From positions 1,486,048-1,550,047 of the forward strand of contig NZ_LT669941.1 of NCBI RefSeq assembly GCF_900128505.1: a DNA stretch of 64,000 nt. The letters run 5' to 3'. Under the pieces are notes generated by a model. That model was not told the origin of the DNA, did not search any database, and saw nothing but the letters and a program-made list of their open reading frames with translations. Positions 18,075-27,010 of the stretch are shown piece after piece (position 1 is the stretch's first letter; the number at the start of each line of letters is the position of its first letter). The stretch is from Parabacteroides timonensis. GTDB taxonomy: Bacteria > Bacteroidota > Bacteroidia > Bacteroidales > Tannerellaceae. The translations under genes and the position numbers were made by a program.

Positions 18075-18156
18075 TGCCATGCCTTTGGCAGAATACTGCC
18101 ACTACGATGGCAGAGCTCTGCCAAAGGTATGGCAGGGTTCTGCCATCGTAGTGGCA
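18075..18156. repeat. Interleaved inverted repeats X-Y-X'-Y' in an operon spacer
   Basis: Four 18-bp blocks: X 18075-18092 (TGCCATGCCTTTGGCAGA), Y 18097-18114 (TGCCACTACGATGGCAGA), X' 18117-18134 (complement of X, 17/18) and Y' 18139-18156 (complement of Y, 18/18). Because the pairs are interleaved, X-X' and Y-Y' pairing exclude each other or form a pseudoknot. The centre is a 16-bp palindrome (18108-18123). It fills most of the 106-bp gap between the SDR stop (18162) and the symporter start (18055) and could control relative expression or mRNA stability. Confidence 0.85.
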
Positions 18157-18161
18157 AAACC

Positions 18162-18953
18162 CTATTCATCTTGCATCAGAGCCGACCGGCCACCGTCCAT
18201 CAGGATCGTTGTCCCACTAATGAAACGCGCCATAGGCGAAGCAAGATAGACACAGAGGTCACCCACCTCCTCTACCGTCCCGATCCGTTTGACCGGATGC
18301 AGGTTGATCGTACGTAAACGCTCTTCCCGGGCATCCGGAAAAGAGTCGAACCAGGTATCGTTGCCCGCCGTATCGATGAAGCCCGGAGCGACACCGACCG
18401 TACGGATAGCAGGCCCCCACTCGATCGCCAGGTTACGGACCAGGCCGGTGATCGCCGTTTTCGTCACGCTATACGGAAAGCATCCGGGAATCGTTCCGAA
18501 CGCATGGTTGGAAGTCATCAACAGGATAACGCCTTCCCCACTCTGTTCCAGATAGGGTTTGCATAGCTTCGACAACCGCCAGTGGGATGCCAGGTTCAGA
18601 TCCAGGTTATACTGCCAGCGTTCTTCCGTACACCCGGCTGCACCCTCGAATACATTCATACCCGCACTGGAGACCAGGACATCCAACCGCCCGAAAGTAC
18701 GGATCGTTTCCTCCACCAGCTGCTCCAGTTGTTCGGGACAAGTGACGTCGGTCTGCACATACAACGACCGGACTCCCTGCGACTCGACAGCCTCCCGGAA
18801 TGCGGCTGCCGACGGATCATCCGCCGCTTTTCGTGCACATCCGGCGACATGAGCACCCGCCCGGGCAAACTCCCGGGCAGTACCCAGACCGATACCGGAA
18901 GATACGCCGGTAACAAGTACCACTTTATCTTTATAATCTATCGTAAAGCTCAT
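18162..18953 (-). CDS. SDR-family NAD(P)-dependent oxidoreductase
   Basis: A 263-residue classical short-chain dehydrogenase. The Rossmann cofactor motif T-G-V-S-S-G-I-G is at 15-22, the N-x-A-G-type motif appears as S-S-A-G-M-N near 95-100, catalytic S148 is in L-M-T-S-N-H, and Y161/K165 form Y-S-V-T-K. The C-terminus has the common I-L-M-D-G-G segment. It lies 6 bp downstream of the enolase-superfamily dehydratase. In sugar-acid pathways an SDR oxidises a 2-keto-3-deoxy-aldonate, or oxidises the sugar before dehydration. Which step this enzyme takes is inferred from context only. Confidence 0.9.
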   Translation of the reverse strand: MSFTIDYKDKVVLVTGVSSGIGLGTAREFARAGAHVAGCARKAADDPSAAAFREAVESQGVRSLYVQTDVTCPEQLEQLVEETIRTFGRLDVLVSSAGMNVFEGAAGCTEERWQYNLDLNLASHWRLSKLCKPYLEQSGEGVILLMTSNHAFGTIPGCFPYSVTKTAITGLVRNLAIEWGPAIRTVGVAPGFIDTAGNDTWFDSFPDAREERLRTINLHPVKRIGTVEEVGDLCVYLASPMARFISGTTILMDGGRSALMQDE

Positions 18954-18959
18954 ACATTA

Positions 18960-20129
18960 TTATATATAGAAGTTAGCGGGCGCGTTCGTCGTAATACCCG
19001 GATGCTTTTCCATCTCTTCCTCCACCAGGTCTACGCCCAGTCCCGGACGGTCGGACAGATGCAGATGGCCGTCGTACACCATTTCCGCTATCGGATGGTC
19101 GATCACCGTATCCCTCCAGGGAACATCATTGAACATAAATTCCTGACGGAAGAAATTCGGGATCGCAGCACACACATGCGAAGAAGCAAGCGTCGATAAA
19201 GGCCCGTTCGGATTATGGGGAGCGATCAGGACGTTGTAGGCTTCCGCCATCGTCGCCATCCGCTTCATTTCAGACGGTCCGCCGCAACGGGTGATATCCG
19301 GCATGATGACATCACAGACATGTTTCTCCAACAAAGAACGGATACCGAAGCGGGTATAATGGCGTTCGCCTACGCAGATAGCGACATCGGAAGGGATACG
19401 TTCACGCATGGCACGCAAGGTCTGCGAACTTTCCGGTCCGGCAGGTTCCTCATACCAGGTAATATCCAACTTTGCCAGACGTTCGGCCATCTTCACCGCC
19501 ACCCGGTAATTCAGCATGGCATGTGTCTCGATCATAATATCGAACTCCGGTCCTACCGCATCACGTACCGCCTTCGATACATCGAAAGCCAAGTCTTGTT
19601 GTTCTGCCGTCAGGGTCAGATTGGAAGCCAGGTCTTCCCCATAGAAATAGTTCGTATGTGCAAATGGGTCGAACTTCAGTCCGGTGAAACCGGCCTCCTT
19701 TACTTTCAACGCCTGTTCCGTATAGTCTTTGGCATTATGTCCGCCACCGGTAAACCAGTAGTTGGCATATAATAAAACGTTTTTGCGATAAGCGCCGCCC
19801 AGCAACTCATAGCAGGGAACGCCCAGCACTTTTGCCTTCAGGTCCAGCAAAGCCATATCGATACCGCTGATGGCGCAAAGGCTGGCACCGTACGGGCCGA
19901 TCCAGTTCAGATCGCGATAGAGCTTCGTCCAGATAAAATCCGTCTTCATCGGATCGAGACCGATGATACGCTGCCCTACATGCTTGGCAGCTTCAAAGAC
20001 GATCGGACTTCCCGGCCAGTTGGTCGCTTCGCCCACACCGGTATATCCTTCGTCCGTATATATTTTAAGTAGCGTCCAGTTGTATTTGATACCTTGTACC
20101 AACCATACCTTTACATCTGTGATCTTCAT
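18960..20129 (-). CDS. Enolase-superfamily sugar-acid dehydratase (mandelate racemase/muconate lactonizing type)
   Basis: A 389-residue protein with the N-terminal capping domain (1-125) and C-terminal barrel of the mandelate racemase/enolase superfamily. Likely metal ligands are E201 in I-E-T-H, E227 or E228 in W-Y-E-E-P, and E255 in V-G-E-R. H203 and H305 (A-P-H-N-P-N-G-P) are candidate catalytic bases, and L-K-F-D-P-F near 151-156 resembles galactonate dehydratase relatives. Such enzymes dehydrate an aldonate or uronate to a 2-keto-3-deoxy acid. The neighbours (RraA-like aldolase, SDR, symporter) fit that role. The exact substrate (galactonate, fuconate, gluconate or another) cannot be assigned. 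Confidence 0.88.
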   Translation of the reverse strand: MKITDVKVWLVQGIKYNWTLLKIYTDEGYTGVGEATNWPGSPIVFEAAKHVGQRIIGLDPMKTDFIWTKLYRDLNWIGPYGASLCAISGIDMALLDLKAKVLGVPCYELLGGAYRKNVLLYANYWFTGGGHNAKDYTEQALKVKEAGFTGLKFDPFAHTNYFYGEDLASNLTLTAEQQDLAFDVSKAVRDAVGPEFDIMIETHAMLNYRVAVKMAERLAKLDITWYEEPAGPESSQTLRAMRERIPSDVAICVGERHYTRFGIRSLLEKHVCDVIMPDITRCGGPSEMKRMATMAEAYNVLIAPHNPNGPLSTLASSHVCAAIPNFFRQEFMFNDVPWRDTVIDHPIAEMVYDGHLHLSDRPGLGVDLVEEEMEKHPGITTNAPANFYI

Positions 20130-20146
20130 TGTCTATTTCGATTTAA

Positions 20147-20839
20147 TTACATGATTCCAAACTGGTCGAAAGCATCGCGAGCTTTCATTCCTTCCTGTAT
20201 CTTCTTCAATACCATCCGTTCGCCACGGGCTTTTTCAAGGGCACGGGTAAAGACTTCCTCCTCGATAGCGCGGGGAACGACACATACACCGTCGATATCT
20301 CCTATCAGGATATCCCCGTCGTCGATACGCACCCCATCCATTTCAATCGGAACGCGATAGTCGATCACTTTTCCTCTCGGAGCCTGGTCCTGTGCATAAG
20401 GGCCGTAAGAGAAACAAGGGAAGTCGAGTGCCAGAATCCCTTTCGTATCGCGTGAATAACCATTCACCACAGCACCGGCTGCCTTGCACTGCATAGCCCG
20501 GGCACTCATCAATTCACCCCATAAGGCATAACAGGGAGACGAACCGGAACAGACATAGACTTCATCTTCTTTCAGATCGTCCAGCGCTTCGAGCATCAAT
20601 CCGAAAGAACGTTTCAACAACGGATTCTCCCCACATTCCTTTCCATGCTCCAACACATCTGCTTCCAGCACTGTCATTGCCCGTCCGACAACCAGCATAT
20701 CGTCACGAAGCGGACGTATTTGCGGGGGAAGAAACTGACGGGTATAACCCATCTTATCCATAATGTCACCGATCACTGCGGTATAAAGCTCCTCTTTTAT
20801 CAAAGAGAACAACGCTTTATCATCATTCCATTCTTTCAT
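20147..20839 (-). CDS. RraA-family protein (4-hydroxy-4-methyl-2-oxoglutarate aldolase-like)
   Basis: A 230-residue RraA-like protein. The core signature is visible: W-G-E-L at 107-110, G-A-V-V-N-G near 122-127, then R130-D131 in Y-S-R-D, and G-D-I-D-G-V later. In the HMG/CHA aldolase branch this Arg-Asp pair and a divalent metal serve pyruvate-type aldol cleavage; the RNase-E-inhibitor branch uses the same fold without catalysis. It is the first gene of an operon with a sugar-acid dehydratase and SDR, so an aldolase cleaving the keto-deoxy acid to pyruvate or a similar product is more plausible than RNase E control. A -7-like box lies about 45 bp upstream. Confidence 0.85.
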   Translation of the reverse strand: MKEWNDDKALFSLIKEELYTAVIGDIMDKMGYTRQFLPPQIRPLRDDMLVVGRAMTVLEADVLEHGKECGENPLLKRSFGLMLEALDDLKEDEVYVCSGSSPCYALWGELMSARAMQCKAAGAVVNGYSRDTKGILALDFPCFSYGPYAQDQAPRGKVIDYRVPIEMDGVRIDDGDILIGDIDGVCVVPRAIEEEVFTRALEKARGERMVLKKIQEGMKARDAFDQFGIM

Positions 20840-20883
20840 TTTACTATAGTTTATCAGTATTTATATACTCCTGTTACTGATCA

Positions 20884-20891
20884 CAAAGTTA
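20884..20891 (-). promoter_or_regulatory. Candidate -7 box of the sugar-acid operon
   Basis: The minus strand reads TAACTTTG, matching TAnnTTTG, 45 bp upstream of the start at 20839. TTTG copies upstream (20903-20906, 20922-20925) do not have the preferred 19-21 bp spacing, so the call is weak. The AraC regulator encoded just upstream could act here. Confidence 0.35.
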
Positions 20892-20981
20892 GCCGGAGTG
20901 TACAAAAAGTAAGGCTTAAAACAAAGCTGCAACGTATGCAGGTAGGACCTTTTAAGAGGAAAATGTGTACAAAACGGAAAA

Positions 20982-21848
20982 CTATTTGGTAACCTCCCTC
21001 GGAGTGATCCCCATCTGCTGTTTGAATACCCTAGAAAAGTATTGCGGCGACTTGAACCCGCAGATGAAACAGATCTCTTTTATAGACATTTCCGTATTCC
21101 TCAACAGTTCGATCGCCTTATTGATCCGTATCTGGTTCAGATAATCCAGCGGAGAGAGATTGAGATGCTGGGCGAAGAGTTTGCGCAGGTAACGTTCCCC
21201 TATTCCGGTCTGCCCGGCCACGTCGGTGATGGAGATATCTGTCTGATAGTTCATGCGGATATAAGAAATTGCCTTTTTCAGCGATTCATTTGTACAAATC
21301 GGCAGGTAGGATTCGTCCATATAGCGGTAGATCAGAATCAGTAGTTCCGCATAGTACATCACGACCAGGTATTGATAGTATTTGTTTTTCAGGTTCATCT
21401 CGTTCACGATACGCTGAACGGCCCGCATGATCCGGACATTATTCACGATCTTGATCAGCCGGTTCTCTTCCGAGAAGATAGTGACGGGAGTCAATTCGCC
21501 TGTCTCATCCTGGGCATGCGGATTGAAGCGGGAGAAGATCTCCGGCAGAAATTCCAGCTGCATCAGCGTCGTCCCTTCCGAACCGGCCTCGAAGGTGTGT
21601 TCCACATTCGAGCAGATGATCATCATCTCGTTCTCATTAAAACTGATACTTTCGTTCTCCAGGTGCAGAATGCAATTTCCTTTCTTTACATAGTTGATCT
21701 CGATACGTAGATGCTGGTGTGGTCCGAATGTTTCAAATGGCTGGAAAGAGACAAAGCGGAAGACATCCGCCAGTCGTTTGTACTTCAGATTATCCGTTAT
21801 CCCTTCCAAAAGTCCCCAGAGAGACTGTTCTGTTGTCTTGTTATCCAT
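20982..21848 (-). CDS. AraC-family transcriptional regulator
   Basis: A 288-residue regulator with a cupin-like sensing domain at the N-terminus (F-G-P-H-Q-H near 40-45, H-L-E-N near 61) and two C-terminal helix-turn-helix units from about 185, ending with the typical F-K-S-P-Q-Y-F-S-R-V-F-K and G-I-T-P-R-E-V. It stands alone, 142 bp upstream of the RraA-like gene and in the same direction. The natural inference is that it activates the sugar-acid operon when its ligand (a sugar or sugar acid) is bound. It has its own candidate -7 box. Confidence 0.93.
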   Translation of the reverse strand: MDNKTTEQSLWGLLEGITDNLKYKRLADVFRFVSFQPFETFGPHQHLRIEINYVKKGNCILHLENESISFNENEMMIICSNVEHTFEAGSEGTTLMQLEFLPEIFSRFNPHAQDETGELTPVTIFSEENRLIKIVNNVRIMRAVQRIVNEMNLKNKYYQYLVVMYYAELLILIYRYMDESYLPICTNESLKKAISYIRMNYQTDISITDVAGQTGIGERYLRKLFAQHLNLSPLDYLNQIRINKAIELLRNTEMSIKEICFICGFKSPQYFSRVFKQQMGITPREVTK

Positions 21849-21874
21849 GGTATTTCCTTTCCCTTATTCAGAAG

Positions 21875-21882
21875 CAAAGATA
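21875..21882 (-). promoter_or_regulatory. Candidate -7 box of the araC-type gene
   Basis: The minus strand reads TATCTTTG, an exact TAnnTTTG match, 27 bp upstream of the ATG at 21848. No good -33 element was seen. The box lies between that start and the terminator at 21924-21952. Confidence 0.4.
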
Positions 21883-21923
21883 GGGAAAAGACAGTACCGG
21901 ATTTTACACTTCCGGAAAAAAAG

Positions 21924-21952
21924 AAGGGCCGAAATGGTATCATTCGGCCCTT
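21924..21952 (-). terminator. Rho-independent terminator after the GH89/DUF6067 operon
   Basis: Arms AAGGGCCGAA (21924-21933) and TTCGGCCCTT (21943-21952) pair perfectly over 10 bp with a 9-nt loop. On the minus strand the stem is followed by CTTTTTTTCC. It lies 37 bp past the stop at 21989, a textbook position. Confidence 0.88.
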
Positions 21953-21988
21953 TAACTTATACAAAACGGAACTATCCGGTTCGTTCTT

Positions 21989-24676
21989 TTATTTTTCCAG
22001 TAAAATGATCATACCGCCACGTCCCATGATCTCGCATTGGTTCAGGGAAGACAGTTTTCCTTCCCATTGTGTGTTCCGGATCTCCGGCAACAGATAGGAA
22101 GACGGCTTGAAGCCAAGCAGTTGTTCATCCAATGTGATCTTTGCCGTTTGAGGAAGATCGGTCCAGTTTGCCAGTACGACAAGCGCTTTATCTCCGTTGA
22201 TATAAACGGTAGCCGGGATATTAGCATTATCTGTTTTTACCGGACAACGTTCATCCCAATAGCCTCTCATCACGGCATTCTTCATACCGAAATCGTCCCA
22301 AATATGCCAGAACGGAACAGGGTTTCCACTCCACGGCAGGCGGGGAAGCATACCGTAGACCATTCCACGGAACACATTCCGGGCATCCAACGTTTCACTC
22401 ATCAATCCGAAAGGAATACCGGACATTTCCACCAGCCAGAAATCCAGCGTATTGTTTGCAGGGAAACCTTCACCGATCCAGGTACGGTCTACATAAGGCA
22501 GTAACTCCAGATAAAGATGCAGCGAGTTTGCATAGCCGGCCCACTGATTCATATGGTTCCAGGAGTGGATATCGATCAGGCGGCGTTTACCGTCGGCATC
22601 CATCACACGGCGGGCACGTTGCAAGGTCTGATGATCCAAAGCACTGTCGTCGATATAGACACCATCCAGGCCCAGGTTTTTAATCATCCAGTCCAGCCCT
22701 TCCAGGTAGTAATTGTTCCAACGGGAATCGGGGGTGGTGATGACCGAGATATCCATATCCCCGGCATATTTACCTTCTTTGAAAGCGTTATACCAGGCGG
22801 GGATGAAATGAGTTGTCAGGTTCTTGTTCAACCATTCGTGAGGACCGTTGCGATGGATCAGTGTACGGGCATCCTTTCCGGGACCGTCATGAATCACTTC
22901 ACTGCCCAGGCTGCGTAATGCCCACAACTCCGGTATCTTCACCGTCAACTCACGGGTCGTATAATAAAGCCGGACATCCAAATCCTTGCTGTGTGCATCC
23001 GAGATAAAGCGTTTCAGATCCGGAACGGCTTCATCATAATACGGATAGTTAATGAACGGGTAAATATCTTTCTTATGATGCACATTGATCATATTGGCTC
23101 CCGCTTTCAGGGCGGCAGGGATATAATCGGCACTTACATCGCTGTTGGAATGGTAGAAACGTTTTTCCGCCAGTTCCGGCAGGTTAAGCGGTTTCACCGG
23201 AGTAACCAGCATATTGAAATTATAATGAAGGACATCGCCTTTCTGCATCGAACGTTCACCACTGTAGGCTGTCATCAGGACTGTGCCGTCTTTATCGGGC
23301 TGAATGTCGATACCGCCCTTATTGGCATTTCCCCACGAAGCAGGCAGGTTCAACTTACCTAAACCATAATAGATATTCACCAACGGACGCACATAGTTTT
23401 CATCTTTGAAGCAGAAGTTCAGACCGGCGTTTATATTTCCCATCCAGATCTTATCCTGATGTTTCTCTACGTTCCACTGCCAGTTGATCAGGGAATCAGG
23501 GCGCAAACCTCCTTTATGGCCTAATCCCATCATATACTTGGCAGCATACGCAGTATAAGGTACTTCCAGACGGATATCCTTCACCTTCACGTCTCCCAGT
23601 GACTTCACCTGTATCCGGTAATCGACCAGACCGTCGAAACCGAAAGTTCCGGAACACTGCACTTCAAAATGACGGCTCTTCCGGGTAGCCGTCCAGTTTA
23701 CCGACGCTTTATTTCGTCCGGTAATCCGTAGCGAACCGCCCTTCAATACTTCTTCGCCATTCTCCGTTTCGATCACGAACCGCATTTCACCTGCCAGGAC
23801 AGGGTTATTGCTCTGATCGTTCAACTGGTTGCTCCGATCATAGCGGGTAGAAAGGGACTGAGGCAATCCCTCTTTCGACAGTTCCATCGTCCCTCCCAGC
23901 CAGGAGATCGTTTGCTTCTGTAATTGAACGGGAATATACGGAGCCGTCGGTTCATCCGCATTACCGATGGAAGAATCCAGCCAGCGCAGACGGGTTTTAC
24001 GCCACCCTTCGTTATCTCCGTGGTTCGCGATGGGAGAACCTTGTACGGTCAATTCGCAGGTAATCTCCACCGGTTTTGCATCAGCTGCTTTGATCGTCAC
24101 TTTTCCTTTATAAACACCGTCAGCCGTTACAGGCACATCAGAGCCGATCCATAATGCCTGTACATTTCCTTTGGGAACATTCACTGTCTTCTTAAAAGAT
24201 TTACCGTTCGTATCGGTTCCTCCCAGGTTAAAGCAACGGAAAGCAGAAGCCGGGATCTTGTTCCCTTTTTCATTCTTCCAGTCAGAGAAGGTTACAGACA
24301 GGTCCGATACAGTTTCATACGGAGCAAAGACTCCTACCTGCCAGGTATAGAACTCACCCGGAAGGCAATCGCCCTGGAACTTTGTACGTGAATCGGCCGA
24401 CCGTTCCACCCAACGCACAGGTATCGCATCCGTCATACGGATATCGTGTTCCCGGTCTTCCGCAAAACAGAAATAACCGGCTTCCGGGTTTTCCTGTATC
24501 AACTTCTTCACCGCATCCGACGAAGCCACACGGCGCATTTCCGAGTCCTGCTCGTTCACCGTTCCCTGTCGTTTCAAGTCATCGAAGGCATTCGTTACAT
24601 CATCCTGCGCCTGCATCACACAAGGCAGGGTCAGAAGCGAATACATCATCAGGTACTTAATTTGTTTTCTCAACAT
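21989..24676 (-). CDS. Glycoside-hydrolase-like protein (DUF6067/GH123-like), exported
   Basis: With the ATG at 24676 the protein has 895 residues and a signal peptide ending near V-M-Q-A-Q. The frame extends to 24727, but the added leader is not signal-like. The ATG lies inside the GH89 gene, overlapping it by 20 bp, which suggests translational coupling. The N-terminal half is beta-rich. The C-terminal half looks like a TIM barrel, with L-G-L-D-G-V-Y-I-D-D-S-A-L-D carrying an acidic pair of candidate catalytic residues and I-D-I-H-S-W-N downstream. From memory this matches the uncharacterised DUF6067-type glycosidase domain; the family assignment is tentative. Coupling to GH89 suggests action on the same N-acetylhexosamine-bearing glycan. 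Confidence 0.75.
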   Translation of the reverse strand: MLRKQIKYLMMYSLLTLPCVMQAQDDVTNAFDDLKRQGTVNEQDSEMRRVASSDAVKKLIQENPEAGYFCFAEDREHDIRMTDAIPVRWVERSADSRTKFQGDCLPGEFYTWQVGVFAPYETVSDLSVTFSDWKNEKGNKIPASAFRCFNLGGTDTNGKSFKKTVNVPKGNVQALWIGSDVPVTADGVYKGKVTIKAADAKPVEITCELTVQGSPIANHGDNEGWRKTRLRWLDSSIGNADEPTAPYIPVQLQKQTISWLGGTMELSKEGLPQSLSTRYDRSNQLNDQSNNPVLAGEMRFVIETENGEEVLKGGSLRITGRNKASVNWTATRKSRHFEVQCSGTFGFDGLVDYRIQVKSLGDVKVKDIRLEVPYTAYAAKYMMGLGHKGGLRPDSLINWQWNVEKHQDKIWMGNINAGLNFCFKDENYVRPLVNIYYGLGKLNLPASWGNANKGGIDIQPDKDGTVLMTAYSGERSMQKGDVLHYNFNMLVTPVKPLNLPELAEKRFYHSNSDVSADYIPAALKAGANMINVHHKKDIYPFINYPYYDEAVPDLKRFISDAHSKDLDVRLYYTTRELTVKIPELWALRSLGSEVIHDGPGKDARTLIHRNGPHEWLNKNLTTHFIPAWYNAFKEGKYAGDMDISVITTPDSRWNNYYLEGLDWMIKNLGLDGVYIDDSALDHQTLQRARRVMDADGKRRLIDIHSWNHMNQWAGYANSLHLYLELLPYVDRTWIGEGFPANNTLDFWLVEMSGIPFGLMSETLDARNVFRGMVYGMLPRLPWSGNPVPFWHIWDDFGMKNAVMRGYWDERCPVKTDNANIPATVYINGDKALVVLANWTDLPQTAKITLDEQLLGFKPSSYLLPEIRNTQWEGKLSSLNQCEIMGRGGMIILLEK

Positions 24677-26879
24677 TGTAGTATTCTTTTGATAATTGTT
24701 TGTATTTGTCCAGCATTCGGCGGGCAACGGTCACTTCATCTCCTTCCGTTACCGGAGTACGGGCCTTACCCGGACGATCGACGAAAGCCAACTCCCAGTC
24801 AGCCAATGAATCATAAAATTCATTCGCACGGAAAGCCTGGCGGCCTAAATCCATCTTTGCATCTTCCTCCCTGTAAGCCGTTCCGTTATCGAGATGTCCC
24901 TGCAACATATCATAGAATTGTTTCCAGCGTTGCAGATAATACCCCTCGATCAAACCGGTCCATTCGCGCCATGAATAATCGAACTGACGAACATCGACCT
25001 GTCCACCCCAGATAGTCACCAGTGAAGAGGCATTCTTTTCAAACAAATTACGTTCTTCGTCAGTCGTTCCCCAGGCACGGGCATCCGTCAACCACTGGTC
25101 AAAGTTAAACTCTGTACGGGTACGAAGCAAGATATCTACATCTTTTAATAACTCAAGGAAACGTCCGGAGTGCAGGGCAAACGCCTCTTTATCCTTTTTC
25201 TTAAATGCTTCCGCCGCCTTTTTATGTATTTCCTGTCCCAGGTTAGACATGATCTGACGCTGCACATCGACAATATCGAAACGATAAGGCTTGGAACCTT
25301 TCAATTGTTCCGCATCCTGCAACAAACAGGCTTCGGCTTCTATCAACGATTGAGGGTCGTAAGGGATATTGAAACCGGCATTCGGTCCCGACTTCTTTAC
25401 ATCCACAGCAGGACGGGCACAGATGATCGAACTGGACTCCACCCCGTTCGTCCCCGCACGATAAGGACCGGCAAGCAATAACTCCCAGGCCTTACCGGCA
25501 GCTTCGGAAGGTGCGCTGTAACGACGCTGCGCATATTTATCCAACCACTCTTTCAGCTTCACCGAGTCCTGGTGAACAGGCATCTCAAAGGCTAACTCAT
25601 AGAATACGGGATTCTGTCCGATCGACTCCATAAACAAACCGGAGCCTACCACATTCGGTGTTTCCTGTTTCGCTTTCATAAACTGATTGGACGATACCAG
25701 CGGCAAATCTCCGTGAAGATTGACACGTCCGCCAAAATTATGCAGATTACCTACCACAAAATCATGGTTACAGAAATGATCTTCTCCCCCTAACGCACCG
25801 TTCAGACTCAATACAAGCAGGTCATGTTTCGGTACGACGGATGCAATATCTTTCCGGAAGCTCCAGGCTTGCATCACCCACAACGCATCCGGGTCGAACG
25901 TCTTCATCAATTGATGAATAGAAGTGCCCACAGCATTCAGATATTCAGGTGTATTCACCGGAGGCTCGCTCTCATGGAAAGGGTCGGCTGCATAAAGTCC
26001 GTAAGTCCCGTATAACTTTTGCTCCTCTTCCAGAAAGGCTTTTCCCAGATCCGTAAACAGCGGGTCGAGCGGGTCTAACTGACAGATACCTTCAAATCCG
26101 TACCAATCCGGTTGCTTCTGTATCTTTGCCTCCGGGAACTTTTCCATCATCTTACGAGGTACAGCACCGGAAAAACCTTGTTGTATCGGTGTCATTCCCA
26201 ACTCTAACTGACGGTTTACCACTTGTTTACCCAAAGCAATATGCGAATCGATCCATGATTTCGGCAGCGGCCCGCCGAAGCTCTCGATATTAGGCATCCA
26301 CTGCCAGGCAAAATGGGCAGGATCGACCAGATAAGAGCGTGCTTCCTCATCCGTAAAACCGAAACGAAGCAGTGTATTATACCAAACGCCTTCCAATCCG
26401 ACAACCGACAAAGGCGTATTGATCGAGTTCATAGCCATATAATCGATCTCACGCTGCCAGCGTTCCCAATCCCACCAGGCACCGGTATAGCTCAACGTAC
26501 AATAATTAAAATAGACACGATACTTACCGTTAATGATCCGGTGTGTCGTCTCAGCCGGAACAGGCAGTGTCTCCGGCAAGTTCAACTGATCGCCGAACCA
26601 GGAGACATGGGCGTTGCAATGATATTTCAGGTACTGGTTATAAGCTGTTGCTAAGGATACCGTATTATTCCCGCGCAACACGACTTTGCCGTTCTCCCCG
26701 GCCACTTCATAGACATCGCTCCCGTTCTCCGGCTCGATCAGTTCCAGACAAAACTGTTTGCCATATCCCGGAGTAATACGTTCGATCAGGTCATAAGCCG
26801 CCTGTATCTGCGGGTCTTTCTGACAGGACATCAAAAATAAAAAACAAAAAAGTAAGAATACTTTACTTAGAATTTTCAT
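24657..26879 (-). CDS. Alpha-N-acetylglucosaminidase, GH89 (NAGLU-like), lipoprotein
   Basis: A 740-residue enzyme with a lipoprotein signal (L-M-S-C, Cys19). GH89 enzymes remove terminal alpha-linked N-acetylglucosamine, for example from mucin O-glycans or heparan-type chains. The three-part architecture is visible: small N-terminal domain (about 25-110), TIM barrel starting at W-W-D-W-E-R-W (about 135), and an all-helical C-terminal domain (about 440-740). By analogy with human NAGLU E316 and E446, the catalytic residues should be E303 in D-P-F-H-E-S-E-P-P and E418 in F-M-E-S-I-G-Q-N-P. It is the first gene of a two-gene operon with the DUF6067-like glycosidase and overlaps its start. Confidence 0.95.
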   Translation of the reverse strand: MKILSKVFLLFCFLFLMSCQKDPQIQAAYDLIERITPGYGKQFCLELIEPENGSDVYEVAGENGKVVLRGNNTVSLATAYNQYLKYHCNAHVSWFGDQLNLPETLPVPAETTHRIINGKYRVYFNYCTLSYTGAWWDWERWQREIDYMAMNSINTPLSVVGLEGVWYNTLLRFGFTDEEARSYLVDPAHFAWQWMPNIESFGGPLPKSWIDSHIALGKQVVNRQLELGMTPIQQGFSGAVPRKMMEKFPEAKIQKQPDWYGFEGICQLDPLDPLFTDLGKAFLEEEQKLYGTYGLYAADPFHESEPPVNTPEYLNAVGTSIHQLMKTFDPDALWVMQAWSFRKDIASVVPKHDLLVLSLNGALGGEDHFCNHDFVVGNLHNFGGRVNLHGDLPLVSSNQFMKAKQETPNVVGSGLFMESIGQNPVFYELAFEMPVHQDSVKLKEWLDKYAQRRYSAPSEAAGKAWELLLAGPYRAGTNGVESSSIICARPAVDVKKSGPNAGFNIPYDPQSLIEAEACLLQDAEQLKGSKPYRFDIVDVQRQIMSNLGQEIHKKAAEAFKKKDKEAFALHSGRFLELLKDVDILLRTRTEFNFDQWLTDARAWGTTDEERNLFEKNASSLVTIWGGQVDVRQFDYSWREWTGLIEGYYLQRWKQFYDMLQGHLDNGTAYREEDAKMDLGRQAFRANEFYDSLADWELAFVDRPGKARTPVTEGDEVTVARRMLDKYKQLSKEYYNVEKTN

Positions 26880-27010
26880 GGTATAAAACTTTAAATTATT
26901 TCTTACTAGACGTAATAAAAGCGGTTTACCCTATGAAATTATACAAATAAACGAAATATGCCCCTCCGATCATTTCTTTATTAATCCTTCACGGTATGAT
27001 TTTCTCCTAC

